A stretch of DNA of 64,000 nucleotides from Nocardiopsis endophytica (lineage in GTDB: Bacteria; Actinomycetota; Actinomycetes; Streptosporangiales; Streptosporangiaceae), in contig NZ_JAQFWQ010000011.1 in the NCBI RefSeq assembly GCF_027706725.1, forward strand, positions 1 through 64,000, read 5' to 3'. Positions 51,999-60,838 of this stretch are shown here, in pieces; position 1 is the first letter of the stretch, and each line of letters opens with the position of its first letter. The position numbers and the translations under genes were made by a program. The notes beneath the pieces are model-generated. The model worked only from the letters and a program-made list of their open reading frames with translations, was not told the origin of the DNA and did no database searches.

Positions 51999-52946
51999 AT
52001 GATCATCGTCTGCGGCGAGGCCCTCGTGGACCTCATCCCCGGGGGCTCCCCCGGCGACTGGCGGGCGCTGCCGGGCGGCGGCGCGGCCAACGCCGCCATC
52101 GCCCTGAACCGGCTGGGCGTCCCCGCCCCCCTGCTCTGCCGCCTGTCGCGGGACCACTTCGGGCGGATGCTCCGCGCCCACCTGGAGGAGAACGGGGTGG
52201 ACCTGCGGTGGGCGGTGGACGCCCCCGAGCAGACCACGCTGGCCTTCGTCGCGTTCGACGATGCGGGGTCGGCCGAGTACACCTTCTACGCATCGGGCAC
52301 CGCCGACTGGCAGTGGTCGCCCGTGGAGCTGCCGTCGGAGACCGCGGGGGCGTGCGTGCACGTGGGGACCCTCGCCACGGTGCTGGAGCCCGGTGCGTCG
52401 GTGCTGCGGTCGTGGCTGCGCGCGCGGCGCGCGGAGACCGTGGTCTCCTACGACGTCAACGTGCGCGCCGTCGCGTGCCCGGACATGGACGCCTACCGGG
52501 AGAACGCGCGCGGCTGGTGCGACGTGGCGCACGTGCTCAAGGCCAGTGCCGACGACCTGTCGCTGCTGTTCCCCGAACGCGACCCGGTGGAGGCGGCCCA
52601 AGCGCTGGTGGAGGAGCACGGCCTGCTGCTCGCACTGGTCACCCTCGGCGGCGAGGGCGCCGTGGCGCTGCTGCCCGGCCAAGAGCCGCTGCGGGCCGCC
52701 GCGCCTCCGGTGGACGTGGTCGACACGGTCGGGGCGGGCGACGCCTTCATCGGCGCCTACCTGGCCGAGCTGGAGCGGCTCGGGCTCCTGGAGAGCCCGG
52801 CGGCGCTGGAGGGCATGGGCCGGGACGCGGCCTCCGAGGCGCTGGTCTTCGCCGCCCACGCGGCGGCGCTGGCGTGCACGCGCGCGGGCTCCTCCCCGCC
52901 GGACCGGCCCGAAGTGGAGGCCGCCCTCGGCAAGGCGGTCTCTTAG
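51999..52946 (+). CDS. PfkB-family carbohydrate kinase (fructokinase-like)
   Basis: A 315-residue ribokinase-fold kinase. PfkB signatures are present: ALPGGGAANAAIALNRLG near the N-terminus, and VDTVGAGDAFIGAYLAEL (about 225-245) with the catalytic Asp in GAGD. It follows the permeases after a 132 bp gap that contains an inverted repeat (CCCGGTCCCGGTGGGGCGG and its GC-rich partner), perhaps attenuating. It likely phosphorylates fructose from mannitol or sorbitol oxidation. Confidence 0.87.
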   Translation: MIIVCGEALVDLIPGGSPGDWRALPGGGAANAAIALNRLGVPAPLLCRLSRDHFGRMLRAHLEENGVDLRWAVDAPEQTTLAFVAFDDAGSAEYTFYASGTADWQWSPVELPSETAGACVHVGTLATVLEPGASVLRSWLRARRAETVVSYDVNVRAVACPDMDAYRENARGWCDVAHVLKASADDLSLLFPERDPVEAAQALVEEHGLLLALVTLGGEGAVALLPGQEPLRAAAPPVDVVDTVGAGDAFIGAYLAELERLGLLESPAALEGMGRDAASEALVFAAHAAALACTRAGSSPPDRPEVEAALGKAVS

Positions 52947-53036
52947 GGTGTTGCGCGTAATGGCCGTCACACCACCACCGTCCCCGGAGCGCGCCCCCGG
53001 CGTGAGGGGCGCCCCCTGTCCCCTGAGGGAGATCGC

Positions 53037-54443
53037 ATGGCACTCGTAGCGGGCGTCGACAGCTCGACCCAGGCCACCAAGATCGTCGTCCGGCGCGCCG
53101 AGGACGGAGCCCTGGTGCGCACCGGGCGCGCCCCGCACCCCGACGGCACCGAGGTCGACCCCGAGGCCTGGTGGCGCGCATTCGAGGAGGCCTCCTCGGG
53201 CGGGCTGCTGGAGGGCGTCGAGGCCGTCGCGGTCGCCGCCCAGCAGCACGGGCTGGTGGCCATGGACGAGGAGGGGCGCGTGGTGCGCCCGGCACTGCTG
53301 TGGAACGACACCCGGGCGGCCGGCGCCGCCGCCGACCTGGTCGCCGAGCTGGGCGGCCCCAAGGCGTGGGCCGACGCCGTGGGCAGCGTGCCGGTGTCCA
53401 GCTTCACCGTGGCCAAGCTGCGCTGGCTGGCCGCCAACGAGCCGGAGAACGCCTCCCGGGTGGCCGAGGCGGTGCTGCCGCACGACTGGCTGACGCGGCG
53501 GATCACCGGGGCCGCGCAGGCGGTGACCGACCGCGGCGACGCCTCGGGCACCGGGTACTACTCCCCCGCCGAGGGCGCCTACCGCGACGACCTGGTGCGC
53601 CTGGCGCTCGGGCACGACCTGCGGCTGCCCCGGGTGGCGGCGCCGGGCGAGGCGCTGGAGTGCGCCCCCGCGCCGGGCCGGGAGGGCGTGCGCGTCGCGG
53701 GCGTCGGCACCGGCGACAACATGGGGGCGGGCCTGGGCCTGGGTCTGCGCCCGGGCGACGTGGCGGTGTCGGTGGGCACGTCGGGGACCGCCTTCGCGTC
53801 GGTCCAGGCGCCCACGGCGGACGCGAGCGGGCTGGTGTCCGGGTTCGCCGACGCCGAGGGGGGCTTCCTCCCGCTGGTGTGCACGCTGAACGCGGCGCGG
53901 GTGCTGGAGGCCGGGGCCGCGGCCCTCCAGGTCGGCCGCGAGGAGTTCGACCGGCTGGTGCTCTCCGCCGAGCCGGGCGCCGAAGGGCTGGTGCTGCTGC
54001 CGTACCTGGAGGGCGAGCGCACGCCGAACCTGCCGGACGCCACCGGGCGGCTGGACGGCATCACCGGGGCCAACCTGCGGCCCGCCAACATCGCCCGGGC
54101 GTTCGTGGAGGGCATGCTGTGCGGCCTGGCCGACGCGGTGGACGCGTTGGCCGACAACGGCGTCCCGGTGGAACGGGTGCTGCTCATCGGCGGCGGAGCG
54201 CGGTCGGAGGCGGTCAAGGCGCTGGCGCCCCGGGTGTTCGGGCGGCCGGTGCTGGTGCCCGAGGACAGCGAGTACGTGGCCGACGGGGCCGCGCGCCAGG
54301 CGGCCTGGGCGCTGCTGGGCGGCGCCGAGCCGCCGGAGTGGGGCACGGGCGCCAAGACGGAGGAGCGGACCGGCGAGCCCGCCCCGCAGGTGCGGGAGCG
54401 CTACGCCGAGGTCCGCGCGCGGCTGGAGGCGCAGCACGCGTGA
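53037..54443 (+). CDS. xylB: xylulokinase
   Basis: A 468-residue FGGY kinase. The N-terminal ATPase motif is [15 protein letters not shown], followed by [16 protein letters not shown] and [11 protein letters not shown], both typical of XylB. The C-terminal half contains VGTSGTAFA and [23 protein letters not shown]. It phosphorylates D-xylulose to xylulose 5-phosphate. Together with the dehydrogenase this suits arabitol or xylitol breakdown, while the PfkB kinase would handle fructose, so the operon may serve several polyols. Confidence 0.9.
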   Translation: MALVAGVDSSTQATKIVVRRAEDGALVRTGRAPHPDGTEVDPEAWWRAFEEASSGGLLEGVEAVAVAAQQHGLVAMDEEGRVVRPALLWNDTRAAGAAADLVAELGGPKAWADAVGSVPVSSFTVAKLRWLAANEPENASRVAEAVLPHDWLTRRITGAAQAVTDRGDASGTGYYSPAEGAYRDDLVRLALGHDLRLPRVAAPGEALECAPAPGREGVRVAGVGTGDNMGAGLGLGLRPGDVAVSVGTSGTAFASVQAPTADASGLVSGFADAEGGFLPLVCTLNAARVLEAGAAALQVGREEFDRLVLSAEPGAEGLVLLPYLEGERTPNLPDATGRLDGITGANLRPANIARAFVEGMLCGLADAVDALADNGVPVERVLLIGGGARSEAVKALAPRVFGRPVLVPEDSEYVADGAARQAAWALLGGAEPPEWGTGAKTEERTGEPAPQVRERYAEVRARLEAQHA

Positions 54444-54543
54444 CCCGGGTGTGCGGGGGCCGGGCGGGGTCCGGCCCCGCACGGCCTCCCGGGGTGCCGC
54501 CCAGGGCTTGCGGGCGCCGCCGCCGCGCGGTGTCCGCCTCCGG

Positions 54544-55266
54544 TCAGCCGGCCGCCGGAGGCCCCTCGCGCAGCGCCGGCCCCTCCCGGCCCGGCTCGCG
54601 CCCGCCCTGGTCGAGCCGGAACGGCGGGTAGGAGTCGGTCATGAGGGCCGCGTACGCCCCGACGCGCACGCGCCAGCGCGCGATGCCCATCAGCAGGTCG
54701 AACAGCCCGCCGGGGTAGCGGCCGGTGAACAGCAGCGCGATCGCGACGATGAGGAGCAGGACCGCCACCAGGCCGATACCGCTCGCGGCCGCGTCCATGG
54801 CGGCCGCGCCGGCCTGCGTCCGGTCGCCGCCCTTCTCGATGAAGAACGTCGCGCCCCCCACGAAGGCCATGAGGACCAGGTAGTGCGGGATCGCCAGCAG
54901 CCACCACTTGACCAGGACCAGTCCCCGGGAGAGGACCCCGGGCTCGGCGATGTCCAGCCGCGCGGGGTAGTCCTCGGCCGGTCCGAGGGTGAACGGCGGG
55001 TACCGGTCGGTGCCGAGCACGGCGTAGCCGTAGTAGTCCACGCGCCAGGTCCAGCGCAGCACACCGAGGTTGAAGCGGAAGATCCAGCCCGGGTAGCGGG
55101 CGTTGATCAGGATGCCGACGAAGGCGACGACGGTGAGCAGCAGGAAGGCCACCCACAGGAAGACGAGGATGATGTAGTGCGGTATCAACAGGAGCCACTT
55201 GACCAGCCACATCCAGCGGCTCGGGCCGTCCGGGTCGCCTTCGATCCGGACCGGGGTGGTCGACAT
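54544..55266 (-). CDS. DUF4389 membrane protein
   Basis: A 240-residue protein with two similar halves, each with a pair of hydrophobic segments followed by INARYPGWIFRFNLGVLRWTWRVDYYGYAVLGTDRYPPF or GRYPGGLFDLLMGIARWRVRVGAYAALMTDSYPPF. This duplicated RYP...RW..RV..Y......YPPF motif defines DUF4389, which is common in actinomycetes. Function unknown. It is convergent with xylB and divergent from the vWA gene. Confidence 0.88.
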   Translation of the reverse strand: MSTTPVRIEGDPDGPSRWMWLVKWLLLIPHYIILVFLWVAFLLLTVVAFVGILINARYPGWIFRFNLGVLRWTWRVDYYGYAVLGTDRYPPFTLGPAEDYPARLDIAEPGVLSRGLVLVKWWLLAIPHYLVLMAFVGGATFFIEKGGDRTQAGAAAMDAAASGIGLVAVLLLIVAIALLFTGRYPGGLFDLLMGIARWRVRVGAYAALMTDSYPPFRLDQGGREPGREGPALREGPPAAG

Positions 55267-55617
55267 CTGTCTGCCCTCCAGGCACAGGGAAAGATCCTGC
55301 GTACGGCCCTGTGAAGAGCCGTCCCCCCGGGACGCCGAACCCGTAGGCGGCGGTTTCCAGTGGAACTCGGGAGGACGGCACGGTTGAAGGGGTGAACAGC
55401 CTCCAGGGCGGGGACCTTCGGCACTTCGCCCCTGCGGCGCAGGGGCCGCCGGGCGGCGCGAAAACCCCGTGAACCGGGCGGGAGCGCGCTGCTAGCCTCT
55501 CTCCGGGCCGACCGTGGGACTCCGGCGCGACTTCCGGATTTCGCCTTTACCGCGACTATCAAGCAGCTCGCTCCCCTTCTCCCCGGTCGGCCCCCTCGAC
55601 CACCTCCCGGAGCGGCG
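55267..55617. other. 351 bp divergent intergenic region before the vWA/ARPP-2 pair
   Basis: No gene. It should hold promoters for both sides; GCTAGCCT near 55490 could be a -10 region for the plus strand. Several GC-rich dyads occur at 55420-55480 (for example CCCTGCGG-C-GCAGGG). A structured RNA partner for the TROVE-like protein could lie here but is not demonstrable by eye. Confidence 0.4.
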
Positions 55618-57084
55618 ATGCGCGACACCCACGGCGGCGACACCTACACCGACCTGCTCGCCTGCGAGGACGTGCTCAGGTTCGCCAACGCCGCGATCAG
55701 CGGGACCGGCCAGCGCGAGTTCCGCTCCGGCGCCGCCGAGCAGCGGCTCACCCTGGACTTCCTGCACGACTACGTGCGCATCAACTACCGGGACCTGTAC
55801 GCGGCGTCCCTGGCGCTGGACGTCAACGACCACAACGCCGCCCGGATCGTGCACGGCCTGCTGTCGGACCCCGGCGAGCCCGGGGCCGCCGCCCTGGACC
55901 GGCGCACCGAGGGCGCCCTCGTCTCGCAGCGCCTGGCGCACATGCCGCCCCAGCGCGTGTACCGCCTGTTCCGGCGCCTGGCCGCCGAGCGGGTCAACAA
56001 CCGGCGCACGCGCGCCGTCATCGCGCGGTGGATCTCGCGGCGGCGGGACCTGGCGTTCGACGCGGTCAAGTACCGCGCCGGGCTGACCGCCGCCGCCCGC
56101 CACGCGCACCTGCGCCAGCCCGGCGAGATCTCCGAGTTCTGCTTCACCCCGCCGCACCGGGCGGGGTTCTTCGCCACGCCCCTGCTGGAGACCTACCGGG
56201 CCGCCCACTACAGCATGGAGGCCGCCTACGAGCTGCCGCTCAGCGTCGGCGAGGGGTTCGCCGCCAAGCACGGGGTGCCGCGCAAGGAGTTCCTGTCCCG
56301 GGCGCGCGCCTCGGCGACCGGAGGCGAGCTGCTGCGGCTGGACCGGAGCCTGCGCGGGCACGGCCTGGAGGGCGCCGACCTGCGGCGGGCGGGCCTGACC
56401 CGGCTGTGCTCGTACGTGCTGGCGCTGCCGGTCGCCGAGCGGGAGGAGCGCCGCGAGGAGCTGACGTCCGCCCTGCGCGCTGCGGCACGGCGGATCGCCG
56501 GAGGGCAGGCGGGCACGTGGGGGCCGACGGCGGCGGTGCTGGACGACAGCTACTCCTCGTTCGGGTCGCCGGTGAAGCGGAACCGGCCGCTGGCGGTGGC
56601 GCTGGCGTGCCACTTCGTGCTGGCGGAGCTGTCGGTGCGGTACACGGCGCACTGGGTGTCGGGGCACCGCGACGCGCTGACCGTGCGCCCGGAGGGCGCG
56701 ACCCCGCTGGCCGAGACCATCCTGGACGCCCTGGAGGACGGACCGGAACGGCTGGTCGTCGTCTCGGACGGGTACGACGACGGCCCGCCCGTCCCCGCGG
56801 CGCTGCTGGACGCCTGGCGCACCCGGGTCGACCCGGGCCACCGGACGGCGGCGGTGCACCTGAACCCGGTGATGGACGCCGACGAGATGGAGCCCGCGCG
56901 GCTGGCGCGGTCGGTGCCGACGGTGGGCATCCGGGACGCCTCGGCGCTGCCGTCGCTGGTGGAGCTGGCCCGCTTCGGGGAGGGCCGGTCGGGCCTGTCC
57001 GAGCTGCGCGAGCACCTGGAACGACGGGTGGCCGCCTACATCGCCGACGTGGACGAGAAGCCCACGGTTCAGGAGGTCCGATGA
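55618..57084 (+). CDS. vWA-domain protein with TROVE/Ro60-like N-terminus
   Basis: A 488-residue protein. The C-terminal half is a von Willebrand A domain with a complete-looking MIDAS: DDSYS (DxSxS, about 309-313), the Thr of EGATPLAE (about 360) and VVSDGYDDG (about 380). The N-terminal half is helical with repeats resembling TROVE/HEAT modules (AERVNNRRTRAVIARWISRRRDLAFDAVKYR). TROVE proteins such as Ro60 and bacterial Rsr bind Y-type RNAs and take part in RNA quality control and stress survival. The TROVE assignment is by resemblance only. Its stop overlaps the next gene as ATGA, so both proteins are made together. Confidence 0.65.
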   Translation: MRDTHGGDTYTDLLACEDVLRFANAAISGTGQREFRSGAAEQRLTLDFLHDYVRINYRDLYAASLALDVNDHNAARIVHGLLSDPGEPGAAALDRRTEGALVSQRLAHMPPQRVYRLFRRLAAERVNNRRTRAVIARWISRRRDLAFDAVKYRAGLTAAARHAHLRQPGEISEFCFTPPHRAGFFATPLLETYRAAHYSMEAAYELPLSVGEGFAAKHGVPRKEFLSRARASATGGELLRLDRSLRGHGLEGADLRRAGLTRLCSYVLALPVAEREERREELTSALRAAARRIAGGQAGTWGPTAAVLDDSYSSFGSPVKRNRPLAVALACHFVLAELSVRYTAHWVSGHRDALTVRPEGATPLAETILDALEDGPERLVVVSDGYDDGPPVPAALLDAWRTRVDPGHRTAAVHLNPVMDADEMEPARLARSVPTVGIRDASALPSLVELARFGEGRSGLSELREHLERRVAAYIADVDEKPTVQEVR

Positions 57085-58268
57085 CCGGCCTCGCCCTGAA
57101 GGGCCTGGAGACCGGCCGCGCGCAGGTGCGGGGCGGCGTGCGCATGGTGCCGCTGCTCAGGCGGCGCCCCGTCGAGGGGCTGCGGCTGCACCCGCGCCTG
57201 ACCGGCGGCGACATCGCGGTCGTGGGGTCGCAGCGGCGGCCGCGCTACGTGGGGTACGTGCCGCACGCCTACGTCGCGACCTGGGGGGACGAGGCGGCGT
57301 CGGCCGCGTACGGCACCTGGCTGTCGGAGGTGGAGCGCGGGGTGCCCTCCGGGGCCGAGGCCGCGCGTGCGGCGGAGGAGGAGGCGGCCGGCGGGCCGCC
57401 CCGGATCAGGCTGTTCGGGCTGCGGCGCCAGGTCCAGCGCACGGCCCGGACGCGGCTGCGCTTCCTGCCGCTGCACCTGGCGATGGAGGGGTACCTGAGC
57501 CTGCACTTCGGCGGGCCGGACATCGCGTGGAAGGAGTGGTCGCGCACGACGCTCCGGCGGGGGCTGTCGCCGCGCGAGGAGGAGTCGTACCTGGGGCTGC
57601 ACGTGGATGGGCTGGCCGAGGCGCTGCGCACGTTCGAGATCGTGCACGGGCAGTGCGGTGTCGCGCTGTACGTCGGGGACGAGCTGGCGTCGGTGGTCGT
57701 GACGCCGCACCCGGAGGACTACCGGGCGCTGCACCCGACGCTGGTGCTGGACATGTTCGGGGAGGCGATCTACCGGAACGCGATGTTCGCCGAGTCGCCG
57801 CACCTGCACGCGCCGCTGAGGACGCGCGGTGTGTCGGACCTGGCAGGGCTGAGGGCGGCGCTGGAGGAGCAGCGGGCGTCGTGGAGGGAGTTCCACGACG
57901 AGACGATGCTGGCGCCGCTGACCGATGCCGATTACACGCTGACCCCGGTCCACCGCATGGGGGACTTCACGCTTGAACGGTTCCTGCCGTCGTTCGACCC
58001 CGCCAGGACGAACCACATCGGCGAGGCGATCACCCGCGAGGACGGGGAGCTGGGGTACCTGAAGACGTTCGTGCTCTCCAATGCCCAGACCAAGCGGGGG
58101 CACCTGCTGAGCAGGCTGGCCGCGGCGGGGTGGCACCTGGACGCGACCGCCGCGTCACTGGGGACGGACCGCCGGGGACTGATCACGCGCATGCGGTCGG
58201 CGGGGATGGAGCACCTGCTGAGGCAGGACATCCTGGACCGCTTCTGGGCGGGAAATCCGAACCCGTAA
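57081..58268 (+). CDS. ARPP-2-like protein coupled to the vWA gene
   Basis: A 395-residue protein resembling the actinobacterial ARPP-2 domain (named for association with ADP-ribosylglycohydrolase and rhodanese-phosphatase genes in predicted conflict systems). Recognisable stretches are RMVPLLRRRPVEGLRLHPRL near the N-terminus, FLPLHLAMEGYLSLHFGGPDIAWKEWSR (about 140-167) and IGEAITREDGELGYLKTFVLSNAQ (about 313-336). The last 45 residues look like a Fis-type helix-turn-helix (ATAASLGTDRRGLITRMRSAGMEHLL). The start follows AGGAGGT and overlaps the vWA stop. The name is from memory and the function unknown. Confidence 0.6.
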   Translation: MTGLALKGLETGRAQVRGGVRMVPLLRRRPVEGLRLHPRLTGGDIAVVGSQRRPRYVGYVPHAYVATWGDEAASAAYGTWLSEVERGVPSGAEAARAAEEEAAGGPPRIRLFGLRRQVQRTARTRLRFLPLHLAMEGYLSLHFGGPDIAWKEWSRTTLRRGLSPREEESYLGLHVDGLAEALRTFEIVHGQCGVALYVGDELASVVVTPHPEDYRALHPTLVLDMFGEAIYRNAMFAESPHLHAPLRTRGVSDLAGLRAALEEQRASWREFHDETMLAPLTDADYTLTPVHRMGDFTLERFLPSFDPARTNHIGEAITREDGELGYLKTFVLSNAQTKRGHLLSRLAAAGWHLDATAASLGTDRRGLITRMRSAGMEHLLRQDILDRFWAGNPNP

Positions 58269-58284
58269 AAGGCGGCGAAAGGCG

Positions 58285-58311
58285 GAGGGGCGGTGCGAAG
58301 CCCCGCCCCTC
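58285..58311 (+). terminator. terminator after the vWA/ARPP-2 pair
   Basis: GAGGGGCGG, 9 nt loop, CCGCCCCTC, 17 bp after the stop, without a long T-run as usual in actinomycetes. Confidence 0.7.
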
Positions 58312-58368
58312 TGTATTCATCCCCGGCCGGTGCGGGGCATTTTACTGCCTCCACGTGACCACTGCACT

Positions 58369-58397
58369 GTGTCCATTCCCGCGTGTGCGGGGAGCAG
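58369..58397 (-). CRISPR. orphan decayed CRISPR repeat with leader-like flank
   Basis: Matches the split array's repeat at 24 of 29 positions (reading GTGTCCATTCCCGCG, then TGTGCGGGGAGCAG). The flank at 58398-58420 resembles the putative leader of the main array (ACCTGGGGGTTCTTCA against GCCTGGGGTGATTCA). No second repeat is present. Confidence 0.6.
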
Positions 58398-58491
58398 TCT
58401 TACTGACCTGGGGGTTCTTCAGCGTCGGACACGCTCTCATGCAACTTTGGTGCTCCCGGCAACGGTAGCGCAACGCAGGCGACCATCCCCA

Positions 58492-59547
58492 TTACGCGAC
58501 CGCCGTCAGTCCTCCCAATGTCACCGCCGCTATGAACGCGCTCGCCGCAGCCCCCAGCGCGAGCGGGCGGGCGCCGCTCTTCGCCAGGGTCGGCAGGTGC
58601 ACTCCCGTCCCCATGGCGAACAGCCCGGCCGACAGCAGGACCGTTTGCAGCACTCCCCCGACCACCAGCACGCCCTCCGGCAGCCATCCGGTCCCGCCCA
58701 GCGCCGCCGCTGCGAGGAACCCGACCACGAACAGCGGCACCAGCGGCGGTCGACGGACCGTCTGTCTCCCCTTCTCATCCCCTCCGTCAGCGCCGACGTC
58801 CGCTCTCCGCCGCCGCCAGACGCCCAGCACCACCATCAGCGGCGCCAACAGCACCACCCGGGTCAGCTTCACCACCACCGCCGCCGCGAGGGCCGTCCCG
58901 CCCACCGCTCCCGCGGCCGCCGCCACCTGGCCCACCTCGTGCACGCTCGCGCCGACCCACATCCCCGTCAGGTCCGGCCCCAGTCCGAACCCCGCCGCCA
59001 GTGCCGGCAGCACCGGGATCGCAATGGTCCCGAACACGGTCACCAGGGCCACCGCCGCGGCCACGTCATCGTCGTCGCCGCCCACCGCGTCATTGGCCGC
59101 CGCGACCGCCGACGCCCCGCACACCGACACCCCGGCCGCGATGAGCATCCTCCGCTCGGGGCCGATGCCCAGCACCCTCCCCATCGCCACGGTGGCGCCG
59201 AACGTCGCCACGAGCCCTCCGGCCACCACCAGCAGCACCGGGCCTCCCAGGGCCAGCACGTCCGGGAGCGACAGCCCCAGCCCGAGCAGGACGATCCCGG
59301 CGCGCATCGGCGTCTTCGCCGCCGCCTTCAGGCCCGGACGCGCGCGGCCCGGAACCAGGCCGGCGTTGGCCAGGACCGCCCCGAGCACCAGCGCGACGAC
59401 CAGGGTTCCCGCTCCCGGCACGACCGCGTGGACGCCCATCGCCCCCGCCACGCCCGCCGCAACCAGCAGCGCCCCGGGCATCAACGGCGCGAGGCGCACC
59501 CGGATCCGGGAAGGGGACGGGCCGGAGGAAGGCGACTTCTTGAGCAT
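58492..59547 (-). CDS. YeiH/UPF0324-family membrane transporter
   Basis: A 351-residue membrane protein with about ten hydrophobic segments. Family landmarks are AAKTPMRAGIVLLGLGLSL, CGASAVAAANDAVG and GMWVGASVHEVGQVAAAAGAVG, typical of putative sulfate exporter YeiH. These proteins have been linked to export of small anions or of sulfur compounds. The start at 59547 precedes the first helix. It is a single gene. Confidence 0.87.
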   Translation of the reverse strand: MLKKSPSSGPSPSRIRVRLAPLMPGALLVAAGVAGAMGVHAVVPGAGTLVVALVLGAVLANAGLVPGRARPGLKAAAKTPMRAGIVLLGLGLSLPDVLALGGPVLLVVAGGLVATFGATVAMGRVLGIGPERRMLIAAGVSVCGASAVAAANDAVGGDDDDVAAAVALVTVFGTIAIPVLPALAAGFGLGPDLTGMWVGASVHEVGQVAAAAGAVGGTALAAAVVVKLTRVVLLAPLMVVLGVWRRRRADVGADGGDEKGRQTVRRPPLVPLFVVGFLAAAALGGTGWLPEGVLVVGGVLQTVLLSAGLFAMGTGVHLPTLAKSGARPLALGAAASAFIAAVTLGGLTAVA

Positions 59548-59834
59548 GCCCCCACGCTCCCGCCGCCGGTCCTCCGCCGGTAGCCGCCGATTCCGGAGCA
59601 GGGCATGCAGTGACTGCATGTCCCGCCCCGCACTCCTCCCCGCGCCCCGGCCGCCCGCGTGCTGGGCTCGGAGACCGCCCGTCCGGGCATCCAGCGTGGT
59701 GAAAACGCCGCGCTGACAGCGATCGGGTGGTGGAACCGCCGCTCTGCACGCCCCGGCGGCCGGAAAATCCGTTGCATCGCCGTAGAAGGCGCCGGTACCG
59801 TTCTTCACGCACTCCCGGTGCGAAGACGGCGGAT
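59548..59834. other. intergenic region upstream of the tRNA halves
   Basis: No gene seen. The 35 nt before the tRNA-Arg 3' half contain no D-arm (no TAGCTCAG), so no normal 5' half precedes it. Confidence 0.5.
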
Positions 59835-59909
59835 ACTTCTAATCCAAGGGTCGCGGGTTCGAATCCTGCCACCGGCCCGGCCGGTGTAGCTCAGTCGGTA
59901 GAGCATTGG
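59835..59909 (+). tRNA. tRNA-Arg(UCU) halves in permuted order (3' half, 3 nt, 5' half)
   Basis: 59835-59876 reads as tRNA positions 31-72: anticodon loop CTTCTAA (anticodon TCT at 59838-59840), stem TCCAA, variable GGGTC, T-arm GCGGG-TTCGAAT-CCTGC, acceptor strand CACCGGC. After CCG, 59880-59909 reads as positions 1-30: acceptor GCCGGTG, TA, D-arm GCTC...GAGC, A26, TTGG. Joined in normal order the halves give a full cloverleaf with seven acceptor pairs and a five-pair anticodon stem (TTGG+A / TCCAA). Each half lacks its partner on the usual side. It may be a permuted gene or a recombination scar. Confidence 0.65.
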
Positions 59910-59953
59910 GCACAATTCCGCTTTCGACCTCCCGATCTCGGGGGTGCGCCTCC

Positions 59954-59990
59954 GGAAACGGCTCCTCCCGCGCAGGGAGGAGCCGTTTCC
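59954..59990. terminator. perfect 16 bp-stem terminator
   Basis: GGAAACGGCTCCTCCC (59954-59969), loop GCGCA, GGGAGGAGCCGTTTCC (59975-59990). It lies 25 bp beyond the ABC ATPase stop on the minus strand and 45 bp past the tRNA halves on the plus strand, so it can serve both. Confidence 0.85.
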
Positions 59991-60014
59991 CGTTCGAAAG
60001 CCCGGGGACCCGCT

Positions 60015-60803
60015 CTAGAAGCCCAGCTTCCTCAGCCACGTGATCAGGTCGTCCTCGCGGCGCCCGGCCTCCTCCCCGCTCCACGTGCCGAACTCGCGCG
60101 AATCGACGATCCGGCCGTCGCGGAGGAACACCACCCGGTCGGCGCGGGCGGCGCACGCCGGGTCGTGCGTCACCATGACGATCGTCGCGCCCCCGGAGTG
60201 CACGTCGGTCAGCGCGTCCATGACCTCCTTCGTCATGCTGCTGTTCAGCGCACCCGTCGGCTCGTCCGCGAACAGGACGGACGGCTCGCACACCAGCGCT
60301 CTGCAGATCGAGGCCCGCTGCAGCTGTCCCCCGGACACCTGCGTGATCCCGTGCCGCCCGACGTGGGCGATCCCGAACCGCTCCATCAGCGCGTCCACCC
60401 TGGCCGCCGCCTCCGCCGCCTGCCGCTTCCCCGACGCCGCCTTGAGGGCGGGCAGGAGGATGTTGTCGCGCACGTTCAGCGTGCGCAGGAAGTAGGCCTG
60501 CTGGAAGACCAACCCCACCCGCGTCAGCCTGACCCTGCTCATCTCCCGGTCGTCGAGCGAGGTCAGGTCGCGCCCTTCGAGCAGTACCCGCCCGCCGGTC
60601 GGGCGGTCCATCCCGCTGAGGTTGTACAGCAGCGTCGATTTCCCCGACCCGGATGCCCCCATCACGGCGAGGAACTCACCCTGCCGCACGTCCAGGTCGA
60701 TCCCGCCGACGACCTCGGTCGGAGGGTCGGTGGAGTAGTAGGTCTTCGCCAGGTCGCGGCACTCCAGTGCCGCCGTCGGCGCCTGCGTCACGGCCTGCGT
60801 CAT
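60015..60803 (-). CDS. ABC transporter ATP-binding protein (MacB/LolD-like)
   Basis: A 262-residue ATPase. Walker A GASGSGKST, Q-loop VFQQAYF, signature VSGGQLQRASICRAL, Walker B VLFADEPTGAL and the switch His in MVTHDP are all present. This is the DEPTGAL type that pairs with FtsX/MacB permeases. Start chosen at 60803 after GGGAGCGACC; an ATG at 60854 would overlap the permease. Works with the upstream permease. Confidence 0.92.
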   Translation of the reverse strand: MTQAVTQAPTAALECRDLAKTYYSTDPPTEVVGGIDLDVRQGEFLAVMGASGSGKSTLLYNLSGMDRPTGGRVLLEGRDLTSLDDREMSRVRLTRVGLVFQQAYFLRTLNVRDNILLPALKAASGKRQAAEAAARVDALMERFGIAHVGRHGITQVSGGQLQRASICRALVCEPSVLFADEPTGALNSSMTKEVMDALTDVHSGGATIVMVTHDPACAARADRVVFLRDGRIVDSREFGTWSGEEAGRREDDLITWLRKLGF

Positions 60804-60838
60804 GGTCGCTCCCGTCGTCGTCCGAAGCATTTCCCGAG

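Noticed and set aside
46531-54443. Missing ABC ATPase as a sign of a broken operon
   Set aside because: Actinomycete sugar importers commonly share one MsiK-type ATPase encoded elsewhere, so the absence is normal.
59880-60000. A normal tRNA starting at 59880 with its 3' half downstream
   Set aside because: No anticodon stem partner or T-arm (GGTTCGAATCC-like) is found in the next 100 bases; CCCGTTCGAAAG near 59990 does not form a stem.
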